Notes under the pieces: generated by a model | Told to the model about the DNA's origin: nothing | The model's input: only the letters and a program-made list of their open reading frames with translations | Database searches by the model: none | Assembly (NCBI GenBank): GCA_964059195.1 | Contig: CAXKWD010000008.1 | Span: 48,960,502 to 49,024,501, forward strand | DNA from: Ectobius pallidus | Taxonomy: Eukaryota > Arthropoda > Insecta > Blattodea > Ectobiidae | Length of the DNA: 64,000 bases | Direction: 5' to 3' | Program-made: the position numbers and the translations under genes | Part shown: piece by piece, positions 33,791 to 44,645 of the stretch | Numbering within the stretch: the stretch's first letter is position 1 | Layout of the letters: the number at the start of each line of letters is the position of its first letter

Positions 33791-34189
33791 CAGTTGTCTT
33801 TTGGGAACAATAATTTTTTGAAGGTGTCCTGGAAAATTGAAGACTGATGGTACATCATCTTTTAGTAATTTTACAAGTGCACCAGACTTTGACTGATAGC
33901 AATCAGGTGTAAAGTGTCTGCTGCTTAATGTACTGTACGCTGTGGGTGACCAATATTCTCTGCGCAGTGCTTGAACCCACTTCTTCGGAATATCAGGCCA
34001 AGAAAATGGAAACCTGTACAAACAGGCAATAAAAAGACAAGTGTTCGTCGCTATGATACGCTTGAGGCTAAGTCAGATTTGGCCAGTATCCTCAAATGTT
34101 CCAAACAAAAATAACCTACTTGTGAAACTTAAGTCCACTTCCATTTCTGGAGCTCTTGTGCAGCCATATACCACGTAATATTTGACCAT
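33791..34189 (-). pseudogene. THAP zinc-finger domain in two exons, zinc ligands altered
   Basis: Exon 1 starts at ATG 34189 with MVKYYVVYGCTRAPE. A short intron of about 100 bp follows, with a good polypyrimidine acceptor ending at about 34014 and an ambiguous donor (34119 or 34115). Exon 2 reads RFPFSWPDIPKKWVQALR, SSRHFTPDCY and DDVPSVFNF, a near-complete THAP domain. The C2CH zinc site is damaged: the first Cys is Tyr (KYYVVYGC) and the third is Ser (LSSRHF), leaving the second Cys and the His. THAP domains bind DNA and serve as the DNA-binding part of P-element transposases. Probably inactive. Confidence 0.7.
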
Positions 34190-34328
34190 TTTGTCATGAA
34201 AAATAATAAAAACACATTCATAAATATATGTTTAACATAGGAAGCACACTTGACCAATACGTACGGTGTAGCCAGCACAGCACAGCTGTTGTGTATCCTG
34301 TTTATATATTGAGATCACTGGGTACAAC

Positions 34329-35679
34329 ACTATGAGTCACACCCGGAAGAGAGTGCCGCGCTTTTGACCCTGGACTTCCAAAAGGCTTTCTACTACATCA
34401 ACCATGATTATCTCTATGCAGCATTAAGAAGATTTGGATTTCCACGATCAACTATCACCTGTATTAAGTCCCTGTATACTAGTGCACGATCAAGAATTTT
34501 AATCAATGGGTTTTTCACAATGCCAATTATTATAGGCCGATCAGTACGACAAGGATGTCCACTGTCCATGATACTCTTCTCAATATGTTTAGAACCATTG
34601 ATTCGAATTTTACACAGTCAAATAAGTGTACACCCAAACCCAGACAAACTTTTCACAATAAGAGCCGATGATGTATCCATTCTCTTAACGAAGCCCGAAC
34701 ACACGAAAACTGTACCAGATATCATCAAAATCTACGAAGCAGCGACGAACGCAAGAGTGAATTATAACAAATCCACGATGTTAAAATTTGGCTCCTGGCA
34801 GAACATAATAAAGAACGTAGAAATACTAGGCCTCATAATAACGACCAAACTCAATTCAATAATAGAAATTAACGCGAAAAATGTGGCTCACAAAATTATA
34901 TATAAGCTCAAACAACAGTTCAGCAGACAACTTAACTTACTGCAAAAAGTATGGTATGTAAATGTCTTTATTCTATCCAAATTATGGTATACAGCACAAG
35001 TGATACCGATAGAGGAACAATACACTGAACAAATTGAACGAGCTTTAGGATATTATATTTGGAGAGGGTACTTATATAAAGTAGCACGTGATCAATTACG
35101 ACTACCCATAGAGGAAGGAGGACTGGGACTTATAGCAGTAAGTCCAAAATGTAAAGCCTTGATAATGAAAAATATCTTAGAAGCAAAAGCAGGTATTGGA
35201 GATGAACAAGATATACAATATTGGACCAACAATGATAAAACTCCAGACATTTTTACAAATACACTTAAACTAATAACAACTATACCGGAAGAATATAAAA
35301 ACACAGAAGAACGGAAAATAACAAAAGGTTTATATAAGTACATATTAAAAGCAAAACACAAAACTCCACAGATACAGGTCAAATACCCAAACCAAAATTG
35401 GAAAGCAATTTGGAAATCATTTAAACAACCCTATATCAATTCAGACTGGAAAGTGAACGCCTACAAAATAATAAATGAAATCATCCCAACCGAGGAAAAA
35501 AAAATGTATCGCCATAACATGACAGCGACACCATTATGCAAAAAATGTGGAGTGATCGATACTCAAAGACATAGATTAACAAAATGTATAGACAGTGAGC
35601 CAATATGGAAATGGGCAATTGCACAATTAAAAAAAAACGTTTCCCATCATCACATGACAGTAACATACAGGGTTTGCTC
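34329..35679 (+). pseudogene. Tx1/L1-like ORF2, RT palm to C-terminal zinc knuckle
   Basis: This 440-codon open piece carries TLDFQKAFYYINHDYL (motif A), SVRQGCPLSMILFSICLEPL (motif B), then IRADDVSILL where an aromatic-ADD motif C is expected. The aromatic residue is missing, consistent with a 6-nt deletion, although both Asp remain. The thumb has EGGLGLIAV, and the C-terminus a CKKCGVIDTQRHRLTKC knuckle. It is cut at 35679 by the I-clade insertion and resumes at 44473 for about 55 codons. Confidence 0.8.
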
Positions 35680-35926
35680 AGTCTAGCTAGTGCCTTCTAC
35701 CAGCGCGGTCGAGTTTTTTTTCTACTCTACTTCCCGGTTTAAGTGCCTCGAACAGTTTCAAGTTTTCGTGTGCAATCACTGTTTTGTTGGTATTATTGTG
35801 ATTCTCAACTGTAAGTACATTTATTCCGTATCTTAGTGAAGTGAACTTTCCCGTGACTTTTTAGCCTCCCCGGGAGGGGCGGTTTTTCTTTTGTGCATCA
35901 CATCCTACTAAGCTCATTTATTTGAA

Positions 35927-37405
35927 ATGGATACTACTACTGTACTCCCAAACTCTCAGAATGACATTGTGAATAGTCCTTCCCCAATGGAGCAGGACAT
36001 CTCCAGAGAGACGCTTACAAACACAGATCCCGATACTTCGAACCTAACTACTATTGCCCAACAAGATGCCCTACTAGAACCTTCGGACCATTTACATAGT
36101 CCACAGACCCCTACAAAGACAAGCCCTAAATATATTCTCACCGACGCTGGCCCTTACTTTGTATCAATAAAACAGACTGGAAATGACATTGGCCGTTTGC
36201 ACCCGATGAAGATTGGGAAATGGCTCTTCAAAGCGAATTACGCAGTGCACTATCTCAATAAAGTGTCTAACACACTAATTGATGTACATTTTCAAACCAT
36301 ACATGCAGCAAATGCTTTCCTCGCATCTGATTTTGACCGCATACACCATACTGAATCTTTTATCCCATCGTATAACTTATTTACGGCCGGAGTGATTAGG
36401 GGCGTTGATATAAGCATCACACCCGAAGAAATTCAACAAGACGCCATGGTCCCGGAACGATATAAGATTACGAATGTATACCGCTTTAATAGGCGAATCC
36501 GGAATGAGCAGGGTGACGTATCATACGTCCCGACCCAGACGGTGAAATTAACATTCCGTAGTCAACGTCTTCCACACTCCATTACTATCTACCATCAGAA
36601 ATGCCTCATCGAACCGTATCAAGAACGGACGCAAATATGCAGGAATTGTGGTAAGCTGAACCACCGTGCGAAATACTGTCGTTCCTCTGCCAAATGTTTG
36701 AGCTGTGGCTTAGACTCACATCAAGGCGACTGTGCAAACGGAGACTTGCGATGCATTAACTGTAAAGCCAAACATAAGACCACAGATACAGAACAATGTC
36801 CTGCTTACAAACTTCAAAAGCAAATACAAACCAAACTTACGTCACTCCCAGTATCCCGATACGAAGCAAAACAGATAGTTCTGGGGCGAACATCATACGC
36901 CCAGATGGTTCAACACCAAACCGCATCTGTTTTTTCTGCAGTGGCTCAATATCCACCACTTGAGAGTCGGGTCCCCACAAGGGCCGTTCAGCAGCCTTCG
37001 CAGGCCAAACCTAAGACGTCTCCAACTCCTTCCATGCATACTCCACCGACAAAGCGTAAAGAGCACGACGGACCCCCCAGATCTGACATACCAAACTATA
37101 AAAAACTCTTGGTATACCCATCTGGCAGACTACCACCGTCCACCTCCCTGATTGCTCCCCATAGTTTCAGTTTTCAGAAGACCGAACCACACGGGAAGCC
37201 CGAAGATGGATCGGCACCAACAACACAGCCACCTCTTTCCTTGAAGAAAACCCCATCCACGGGGAAGCACTCCCTTCCCCGCCACCAGGCAGAGCCGAAA
37301 TTTACGGCTTTAACATCAATTAATAAAATCCTAAGTGAGGCGCCAGACCACCTCAGGGCAGATTTAGAGAGGCTTAAACATCAAATTAAAGTACTCATAG
37401 AATGA
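35927..37405 (+). CDS. I-clade ORF1, gag-like nucleic-acid-binding protein
   Basis: An intact frame of 492 residues. The N-terminal 60 residues are Ser/Thr/Pro-rich. Residues about 65-215 resemble a folded RNA-binding domain. Three consecutive CCHC knuckles follow at about residues 237-290: CRNCGKLNHRAKYC, CLSCGLDSHQGDC and CINCKAKHKTTDTEQC. The C-terminal 150 residues are Pro/Lys-rich and end in a short predicted helix (LRADLERLKHQIKVL). It would package the element RNA. ORF2 begins 8 bp beyond the stop, suggesting re-initiation or coupled translation. The start at 35927 is the first ATG in the frame after the leader. Confidence 0.85.
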   Translation: MDTTTVLPNSQNDIVNSPSPMEQDISRETLTNTDPDTSNLTTIAQQDALLEPSDHLHSPQTPTKTSPKYILTDAGPYFVSIKQTGNDIGRLHPMKIGKWLFKANYAVHYLNKVSNTLIDVHFQTIHAANAFLASDFDRIHHTESFIPSYNLFTAGVIRGVDISITPEEIQQDAMVPERYKITNVYRFNRRIRNEQGDVSYVPTQTVKLTFRSQRLPHSITIYHQKCLIEPYQERTQICRNCGKLNHRAKYCRSSAKCLSCGLDSHQGDCANGDLRCINCKAKHKTTDTEQCPAYKLQKQIQTKLTSLPVSRYEAKQIVLGRTSYAQMVQHQTASVFSAVAQYPPLESRVPTRAVQQPSQAKPKTSPTPSMHTPPTKRKEHDGPPRSDIPNYKKLLVYPSGRLPPSTSLIAPHSFSFQKTEPHGKPEDGSAPTTQPPLSLKKTPSTGKHSLPRHQAEPKFTALTSINKILSEAPDHLRADLERLKHQIKVLIE

Positions 37406-37412
37406 GACACAT

Positions 37413-39392
37413 ATGACCCCTCGCAAAGACCTCTGTCTATTATATTGGAACGCCCGAAGCATCAAGAATAAAAAGTCTGAACTTTTACAACTCCTCCGGA
37501 TTACTATCTACCACATCATTGTAATCACGGAAACGCATCTGGATACAAACTTCACCTTCACTCTCCCAGGATACAAACAACTCCGGAAGGACAGAAACAA
37601 ATATGGAGGCGGGGTGGCCGTCTTTATCCATCATACCATACTCCTTACTTCGTATGACATGGACATCAGCCCCCTCCCACATCTGGAAATAATACATATT
37701 CTCTTCCATACCATTTCTCTCTTCGCAGTTTATAACTCGACCCGTACCCCTTTACTACTCTCTCAATGGCAAGCGCTCCTTCCTGAATATCCCAACTATC
37801 AGACCTTGATATGCGGTGATTTTAATATCCCCAACTTCCATCATTTCACCCCTTGGCAAGACACCCCGCACCCCCTCATCACACTCTGCACGCACCGTCA
37901 TTGGCATGTATTAAATCACAATATCTCTACCCGCTTAGGTTACGCCTATCAACAGGATACCACACCTGACCTGATTATAGCCTCCGAGCCTTTAGTTCCT
38001 TTCGTCCGAATACACCGTATAAATGACACTTGCAACAGTGACCACTTCCCGATACATATCCATCTAACTCCCTCCACCACTGTTTGGAATTCCATGTTTA
38101 CAAAACATCGCACAGGCAAACTAGATACCACCCGTTTCACAGAGTACATTAACGATCGCCTCGCATCGTCTCCCACTGATGACTTTTCCTACCCAATTCT
38201 TGAAAATTTCATCACTTCGTACCTCAACACTCACCATCCCTACTCTATAAATACTCACTGCACGCCCAAACATCCTCCGTGGTGGGACCGGCACTGTGCT
38301 GCAGCCGTCACATTACGAGGTGCTGCCCTCCGTCAATACCGTCAACATTCCACACCTAATACATATAATGCTTACAAAATTCAAGAGGCTAAAACCAAAC
38401 AGATCCTTAACAAGCGCAAACGAACAGCATGGAAACAATATTGCAATTCCATTAATCAAAACCATACTACGACTATGATCTGGAAAAAAATAGCATGGTT
38501 TAAACGTCAACAGAATCCGGTTACGCTCACTCCTCTCGCTGCTAACCTGAACTTGCAAACGGAATTTCTCACCATGATCGCCCCGCCTACTGTTCCTGCA
38601 AATACGTTACTTTTCCCTGTACATCCTACACCCGTCCCACTTCCATTAATTCAGGCAATTCATCCACAGGAAATCATACATTTCTGGGCGACAAAATCAT
38701 CACATTCCAGCCCTGGACCCGATGATATCACGTACACCTTGCTACGAGCTCTCCCATATGCGTACATTCAAAGCTTAGCGCGTACTTTCACGCACATTCT
38801 TACCACTGGCGACATCCCAAGCTCATGGTTAATGTCCTCTATCTGCCCCATCCAAAAACCTAATACTACAGGACTCTCCGCACGCGACTACCGACCAATC
38901 ACGTTACTTTCTACCCTTCGAAAAACGTTCGAAAAAATCATAGCAGACCGACTTTCATTTTACCTAGAACGTAACTCCCTTTGGCCAAAAACGCAATATG
39001 GTTTTCGTCGACACTACGACTCTGAATTTAATCTTTACCTACTTATGACGGACATTTCTCTTGCATTTCATCGTGGTCACTATCTAGCGGCTTTATATTT
39101 GGACGCCACCCAAGCTTACGACTCAGTTAATATTCCCCTTCTCATGCAACGACTTGATATATACAACCTACCCCCTGCTCTTCTTAAAACTATCTACCAT
39201 TTGTTTCATATACGGCACATTTCTTATCACTCTAAATATAATAACTTGCAAACTCGACTCACAACCCAAGGCCTCCCACAAGGTTCATCACTCAGTCCCC
39301 TTCTTTATGCCGTTTATATACAAGACATAATTACACCTCCACACACCCCACTCCGTACTCTTCAGTATGCTGACGATATTATGTCTCTATAG
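37413..39392 (+). CDS. I-clade ORF2, endonuclease and RT up to motif C
   Basis: The APE-type endonuclease shows LLYWNARSIKNKKSEL, VITETHL (catalytic Glu), LICGDFNIPN and SDHFPIHI (catalytic His). The RT shows SSPGPDDITYTLLRALP, YRPITLLSTLRKTFEKI, LYLDATQAYDSVNIPLL (motif A), QGLPQGSSLSPLLYAVY (motif B) and LQYADDIM (intact motif C). The frame ends at TAG 39390 two codons after motif C. The break coincides with the string taggccta at 39390-39397; removing 7 nt there would restore the frame read from 39400 onward. Coding continues in the next entry. Confidence 0.85.
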   Translation: MTPRKDLCLLYWNARSIKNKKSELLQLLRITIYHIIVITETHLDTNFTFTLPGYKQLRKDRNKYGGGVAVFIHHTILLTSYDMDISPLPHLEIIHILFHTISLFAVYNSTRTPLLLSQWQALLPEYPNYQTLICGDFNIPNFHHFTPWQDTPHPLITLCTHRHWHVLNHNISTRLGYAYQQDTTPDLIIASEPLVPFVRIHRINDTCNSDHFPIHIHLTPSTTVWNSMFTKHRTGKLDTTRFTEYINDRLASSPTDDFSYPILENFITSYLNTHHPYSINTHCTPKHPPWWDRHCAAAVTLRGAALRQYRQHSTPNTYNAYKIQEAKTKQILNKRKRTAWKQYCNSINQNHTTTMIWKKIAWFKRQQNPVTLTPLAANLNLQTEFLTMIAPPTVPANTLLFPVHPTPVPLPLIQAIHPQEIIHFWATKSSHSSPGPDDITYTLLRALPYAYIQSLARTFTHILTTGDIPSSWLMSSICPIQKPNTTGLSARDYRPITLLSTLRKTFEKIIADRLSFYLERNSLWPKTQYGFRRHYDSEFNLYLLMTDISLAFHRGHYLAALYLDATQAYDSVNIPLLMQRLDIYNLPPALLKTIYHLFHIRHISYHSKYNNLQTRLTTQGLPQGSSLSPLLYAVYIQDIITPPHTPLRTLQYADDIMSL

Positions 39393-40063
39393 GCCTATAT
39401 CGAAGACCAATATCATACATGACCTTGACCAATTCCAACAGATCGCGGCCACATGCATCTCGGTGCTTCAAACACTAGGACTGTCCATCAATTTCCAAAA
39501 AACTAAATTTCAGATTTTTCGACCGGGGTCCCCACGGAGGGTGCACTCGCTCCGTCTGGGACAGATTGTGTTCCCGGCGGCTCGGGAGGTGCGTTTTTTG
39601 AGGTGTCTTCTGGACAGCCGACTATCTCTCAATAACCACTTCCTTCAGAAAATACGCATCTCACAAAAGTACATTAGACTCTTCAAGGCTATTTCAGGGA
39701 AATACTGGGGGGCCGACCCCCTCATTTTATTTCGCCTTATCACGCCTCTTATTCTTTCCCGATTTGAATATGGCTCTATTGCTTTCGCTACTCTTTCCCA
39801 GAAATCCATACACCAATACCATTCCCTCCTATATAATATATACAAAACAATATTTCGCATCAATGGCAAACCTGCCCTGGCCCTTCTTCAAAAGGAATTT
39901 CCTTTTTTTGACGTGAATCTCCGACGTCGTAGAAAAACTATAAAATATTTATCCCGACTATATGCCGCCACACGTAATCCTCTCCTTCCCAAATTGCAAC
40001 TTCTATACCAACTTCGATCTTCACAATCCTCAGTCTCCCCGTCTCCACTGGAGGACTTAATAC
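39393..40063 (+). pseudogene. I-clade ORF2, RT thumb and connection
   Basis: Continuation one frame over (open from 39367): NIIHDLDQFQQIAATCISVL, LGLSINFQKTKFQIF, RFLRCLLDSRLSLNNHF, ILSRFEYGSIAFA and RIEGKPAL-like RINGKPALALLQKEF. This is the RT thumb and the connector before RNase H. It is interrupted at 40063 by the hAT-like element; joining DLI with QYAHIF at 43252 restores the frame exactly. Confidence 0.8.
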
Positions 40064-40952
40064 TAGTGATGGGAAAAATCGAATGATTTTAACAATCGAA
40101 TGATCATTCGAATGCAGAACTAAACATTTCGAATGAATATCTCGAATGAAATCATTCGAAGTGTTTTGTTCATAGAGGGATAGTTACATGCAACCTACGA
40201 GATGTTCATTCGCTAGCGTGAATATTTTTCGAATGAAATCTTCCGTTCTCGCTCACTTCACTTCATTGGCATTCGAAAGCGGGTAGATTTCAATTTAGTG
40301 CGCAGAGAACAATGCGGCCAGCTTACAACAAACACGGCCTCCAGAGATGTTTATTATTTTAGTCATGTATTCTCGAACAGGTGCTGTAGTAAATACAGTA
40401 AATTAGGCCTAACATGAAATTTCTTGAAGTCCTACAAATATAAAATGCTTAATGCAGCAATAACCAGACAACTTCGTAGTTATTATTTGAATTTGCATAT
40501 CTGTGGTGTTTAATAATAACAAGCATAATACGATCAAGCACAAAATAATCTAACTTTTCAATTTACGAAAAAGTAAAAATTATGTAATTTCAAGACACGT
40601 TCTTAAAGCTTTAAATCAATCATAAATAACAAAAAATCTGTTCATATTAGTTTTCTCTTTGGACTTACAATTTTAAATAAAATATCATTCAATCCTTTTG
40701 TCTTGCAATAAAAGCTCATATGACTTTCCTAATAACAAAAATAAGTTTGCATCATTATCTTTGACTATAAAAAAATAATTTGTCGTAGGTTAATTTTAGT
40801 ATCCCATTCACAAAGGATTGAACATTTACTTATCACGACTTATCGTTACTATTCACCTAATAATACCGTATTATCATAATCATTATAACTGTATAGGCCT
40901 ATCAATCCCAATGAATAGAGAACATAACGACAACAGAAACAGATTATTATTA

Positions 40953-41018
<66 letters not shown>

Positions 41019-43251
41019 ACGGCTTATTGGTATACCCTAAGCTCCTAATTAAGCGATGTAATATGTAATATGCAGTTAAATTATGGAAGGATAAATATAA
41101 TACACGAAAAGACAATAGTAGGCCTAAAATAGACAAACATATTTTCACGACCAAATTTGAATACAACGAAATGAAATGTATCTAATTTTAGTATTAGGTC
41201 CATTCAAATTTTCAAGTTTAATAAATACTAATTAAGGTAAATAAGTTATTAAATTGATTATGTGCAGTGTATTCTTCAGTTTATTGTATTACGTTCGGAA
41301 ATCCGAATAACTATATTGTCAGTTATATGCGATGCTGTAAAGTAATTATATCTATAATTCGATAAGATCTCCAAATCTATTTAAATCTGAAGATTTCAAA
41401 TTATTATTTAATAGGGTAGACATCGTTCGTTTAACTAAGAAATTCAATAACACGTATGTGAGACCATATGTGAAACAAATTTAGTACTATTTATTTTATT
41501 ACTGTGTTATAATAGCATACTGAAGGTAGTGTTACGTCATATTGCAGTATTTTTGCATAAATGCAGACATAACTGTTCAAAGACAACGAATCAAAACAAG
41601 ACAAGAACGAACATTTCAGTTAATAAACAGTAGAATAACGTTTAGTACAATGCTATGTTCATGCACTATAGGTCGTGGCTCTTTAATCTGTATCTCAATA
41701 ATTATTAATTTTATAAAGAAGTATGTTTGTTGTTTTATATATAATTTTCTTGTATAATTAGGAACCGACAAAAGCAATTCAAGGTCTCTGCAAAGCCTGA
41801 GTAAACTGAGCCGTGATTGAGCACATGTAGGTTGGCGATGGGGTGAGAGCAGTCTGGTTTTTTTCCTTCCTTTCTTCCTAATTTTTTTCCCTTTATTAGG
41901 ATGTGGAAATTGAAAAGACTGCAAGTTCATTCACCTTCTGAACACAACCCTTCAGGGGCGGATGATTGTTTTGAAGATTTTAAAAGGGAAAAAAATGCAA
42001 GCATTCCCACTTTGATGGCAATACCATTAAAATAAATTAGATGTTGCCAGTTCTCTGACATGTTGGAACACTGCAGATCTTTAGACAAAAACAGTAGAAA
42101 CAACAGAAGTGAAAAGGTTAAATTAGTATACTCATATTACAGTTTGTCGCGGAAAATATGCTCTTACTTAGATAATTTCTAAAATAGGGAGGTAATTGGA
42201 ACATGTCTCAGTTAACTAATTCAACAGTTCAATGTGGTATAGAATTATTAATTATGATTGATATCTAAATTGACTCTAAACAACATGTTGCAATGTTCCC
42301 TCCTGCTTAAGTAATCTGATCTCGAGTCAATAATTAAAGAACCACTGAATCCTCCAAACGTGTACGTTATATAAACGGTTTATGGATTTCGTGTCAAATA
42401 AAATATTCCTTCCAATTCTACATTCCGCCAAGGACTTGAAAGTATATAGAGTTAAAGCTTTAAATATTGCTATCAAAAGTATATCAATATGGTTGTAAGT
42501 ATTACATGTGTGATATGTAAGTATATTTTATTCATTTAGTGTCACTTAGGCTATGGCATTAGTACGTATAACTTAGAATATTAATTTTGACTGGTATAAT
42601 TAACTTTGTAAGATTGTAAATACTCATAGCTTAGGTTGTTGAAGATATGTATTTATGTAAATAGCTAATGTGACCGATTGCAGTTGGTACTGCTTAAAAA
42701 TCTTATAAATGTATCAAATATAAAAATTTGAATGGCTGTATTTAATACCATAATTCATAACATACGGTAATTAATCAAATAAATAATCCATTTGATAATG
42801 AATATGCTTCATGTAGAAGCTAATGATGGATGTAAAATAGGAACAATCTGTGAAAAATTGTACTTTTTAATATTCGTGAGAACGGCTATTTTATTATCAA
42901 AATATATTTTGTAGCCTGGGGTTGAAACTCATGAAAATAAACCTTCTAGCTCTGCGTCATGCCATCCCTGCTTGGAATGGGAAAGAAGGAAGTTACTAAC
43001 TGGGACACGATGGAACACGAAAACAATCGAATGAACGAGAGAACGAGCCGAGAAGCCAGGTTCCGAGAGGTTGAAGAAGCATTCGAATGAATTCATTCGC
43101 TTTCACACTTCAGTTCAGTAAGCGAAGCGCTCTAACCCTAGTCTGGAGAGAGCAAAATCATTCGAATGATTTTTTTAACATCTCGAACATTTCGAATGAT
43201 TTTAACAATCGAATATTTCGAATGAATTCATTCGAATGGTTCCCATCACTA
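40064..43251. mobile_element. hAT-like non-autonomous element, 3.2 kb
   Basis: Ends are a perfect inverted TAGTGATGGGA, flanked by the 8-bp duplication cttaatac (40056-40063 and 43252-43259). Both 150-bp termini are packed with TCGAATGA/TCATTCGA motifs (at least seven per side), likely transposase-binding repeats. The interior is AT-rich with a (TTA)n run at 40943-41018 and no transposase-like frame. Its insertion into ORF2 of the I element shows it is younger than that copy. Confidence 0.85.
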
Positions 43252-44293
43252 CTTAATACAATATGCTCACATATTCCGACAACATCCCCATTTATATCAT
43301 ACCCCAGTTCACCCTGAATATCTTACGGAATGGCACTCTCCTCCTGATACCGTACATATCAATACGACCTCTTTTCATCATCATAACATCTCTCCCGTCA
43401 TTCTCTGGAATGAATTTATTGAATTCCTTCCTTCGACCAGAACACCCCACATTTATTTCACTGACGGTTCAAAAACAGATGAACATGTCGGAGCGGCATA
43501 CTTAAACTGGACGGAGGGTTACGGTCGTAACTTTAAACTCTTTCCATACACCTCTATTTACACAGCCGAGAGCATCGCGTTATACACCGCGATAAAAGAC
43601 GCCCGCCAACAACAATATGAGGATATTATCATCTTCACTGATAATCAATCCATTCTATTCTTCCAATCCTCCCCTCATCATTCTCCAAAAAATATTTACA
43701 CCACTTTCATTCACTCCTTACTACACAGAATGTCTTTACAACATATAGTGATATCGTTAGTGTGGATCCCAGCCCACTCCAATATCCCAGGCAATGAAAT
43801 AGCGGACCAACTGGCTAAGTTATCCCAACATAAACAGAACATTGATTCCAATTTCCTCACACCTCCCAGTGATTTGGCAACTCACCTCATTCGACGCCTC
43901 CAGTCACCGACACCCATATCTCCCACCCAGGAATCCAATGACACAGCCAAACATCACGACCTTATCCATTTTCTAAAACGTTCCCGAAAAGCACCCCAGC
44001 GCACAATTGTTTACTACTACAGGCTGAAATTCAAGACAGCACAAGTCCCTGCATACCTGCATAAAATACAATCGGACATCACGCCATATTGTAACTGTGG
44101 ACAATATGGAACAATTGATCACATGTTTTTCGGCTGTGAGTTTACTACAAGACACACTACCCATTTAATACAATCCGTCTACAACCATTGCCCATCTGGA
44201 CCCCTTACTATGGAGAACCTCTTACTACAGACATCCGTGAAAGTTAACAAAGCACTCTTTCGTTACATTACGAAAACTAAAATGAAAATTTAA
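43252..44293 (+). CDS. I-clade ORF2, RNase H and C-terminal zinc region
   Basis: Resuming after the hAT, one open frame runs to the stop at 44291. RNase H1 landmarks are all present: IYFTDGSKT, IYTAESIALYTAI, IIIFTDNQSIL and VWIPAHSNIPGNEIADQLAK, giving the D-E-D-H/D set. A C-terminal pattern CNCGQYGTIDHMFFGC follows, typical of the end of I-group ORF2. A 3'UTR of about 150 bp leads to the CAA tail. The enzyme would degrade the RNA template during second-strand synthesis. Confidence 0.85.
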
Positions 44294-44472
44294 TATGTAA
44301 ATATTCGTCAGGAACGTACCCTTACATAACGTATCGCTGGATGTCAAGACTTGGGTCTTGGACATCTCGGACATTGTCACGACCTACATGCAGAAGCCGA
44401 TCCCTCTCCGGATGGCAGTAGCGTCTCTAAATAAAGACGAGCAACAACAACAACAACATACAGGGTTTGCTC

Positions 44473-44645
44473 CTTAAGATGGACCGCATACAGAATTCTA
44501 AGAACTTCCTGCAAATATGGTTTGCGATGGGATTTCAGCATCATGTGACATCTGCAACAAAGTCATCAATAGAGTGCTTTAGAAAAACACTACAGGACAC
44601 TGTAGTAAAACTCCAGAAAAAGACAAGAAATATTTCAAACAAATA
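44473..44645 (+). pseudogene. C-terminal end of Tx1/L1-like ORF2
   Basis: After the I element the host ORF2 continues with FLQIWFAMGFQHHVTSATKS and TVVKLQKKTRNISNK, then a stop formed at the pogo target TA. A one-base frame adjustment near 44475 is needed to connect with 35679. The 3'UTR resumes at 46024. Confidence 0.6.

Larger units (their letters stand above)
32597..34320 (-). mobile_element. THAP-encoding transposon with 8-bp TSD (P-element- or hAT-like)
   Basis: Flanks carry the perfect 8-bp duplication ggtacaac (32589-32596 and 34321-34328). The ends are CATTGAGCTC and, inverted, CAGTGATCTC. The minus strand encodes a THAP domain near the right end. A THAP domain, an 8-bp TSD and ends starting CA are all features of the P-element superfamily; hAT also has 8-bp TSDs and CAG ends. 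The remaining transposase is not recognisable, so the copy is internally deleted or very decayed. A hAT MITE (33525-33782) sits inside it. Confidence 0.7.
35680..44454 (+). mobile_element. Full-length I-clade retrotransposon
   Basis: Flanked by the 18-bp duplication aacatacagggtttgctc (35662-35679 and 44455-44472) and ending in a (CAA)n tail at 44442-44454, so this is a complete target-primed insertion. A leader of about 250 bp precedes ORF1. Without the hAT insert at 40064-43251 the element is about 5.6 kb. ORF1 is intact, and ORF2 has one frame shift besides the hAT, so it is fairly young. RNase H after RT and three knuckles in ORF1 point to the I group. Confidence 0.85.

Noticed and set aside
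32597..34320. Host THAP gene exon pair
   Set aside because: The exons lie within a TSD-bounded insertion that shares its ends with the 45-bp element at 7166-7210, and zinc ligands are mutated; a transposon origin is more likely.
40818..41166. Frames with poly-Tyr or poly-Asn
   Set aside because: Arise from the (TTA)n microsatellite inside the hAT-like element.
35680..44454. LTR retrotransposon
   Set aside because: No long terminal repeats; APE endonuclease, (CAA)n tail and an 18-bp TSD fit a non-LTR element.
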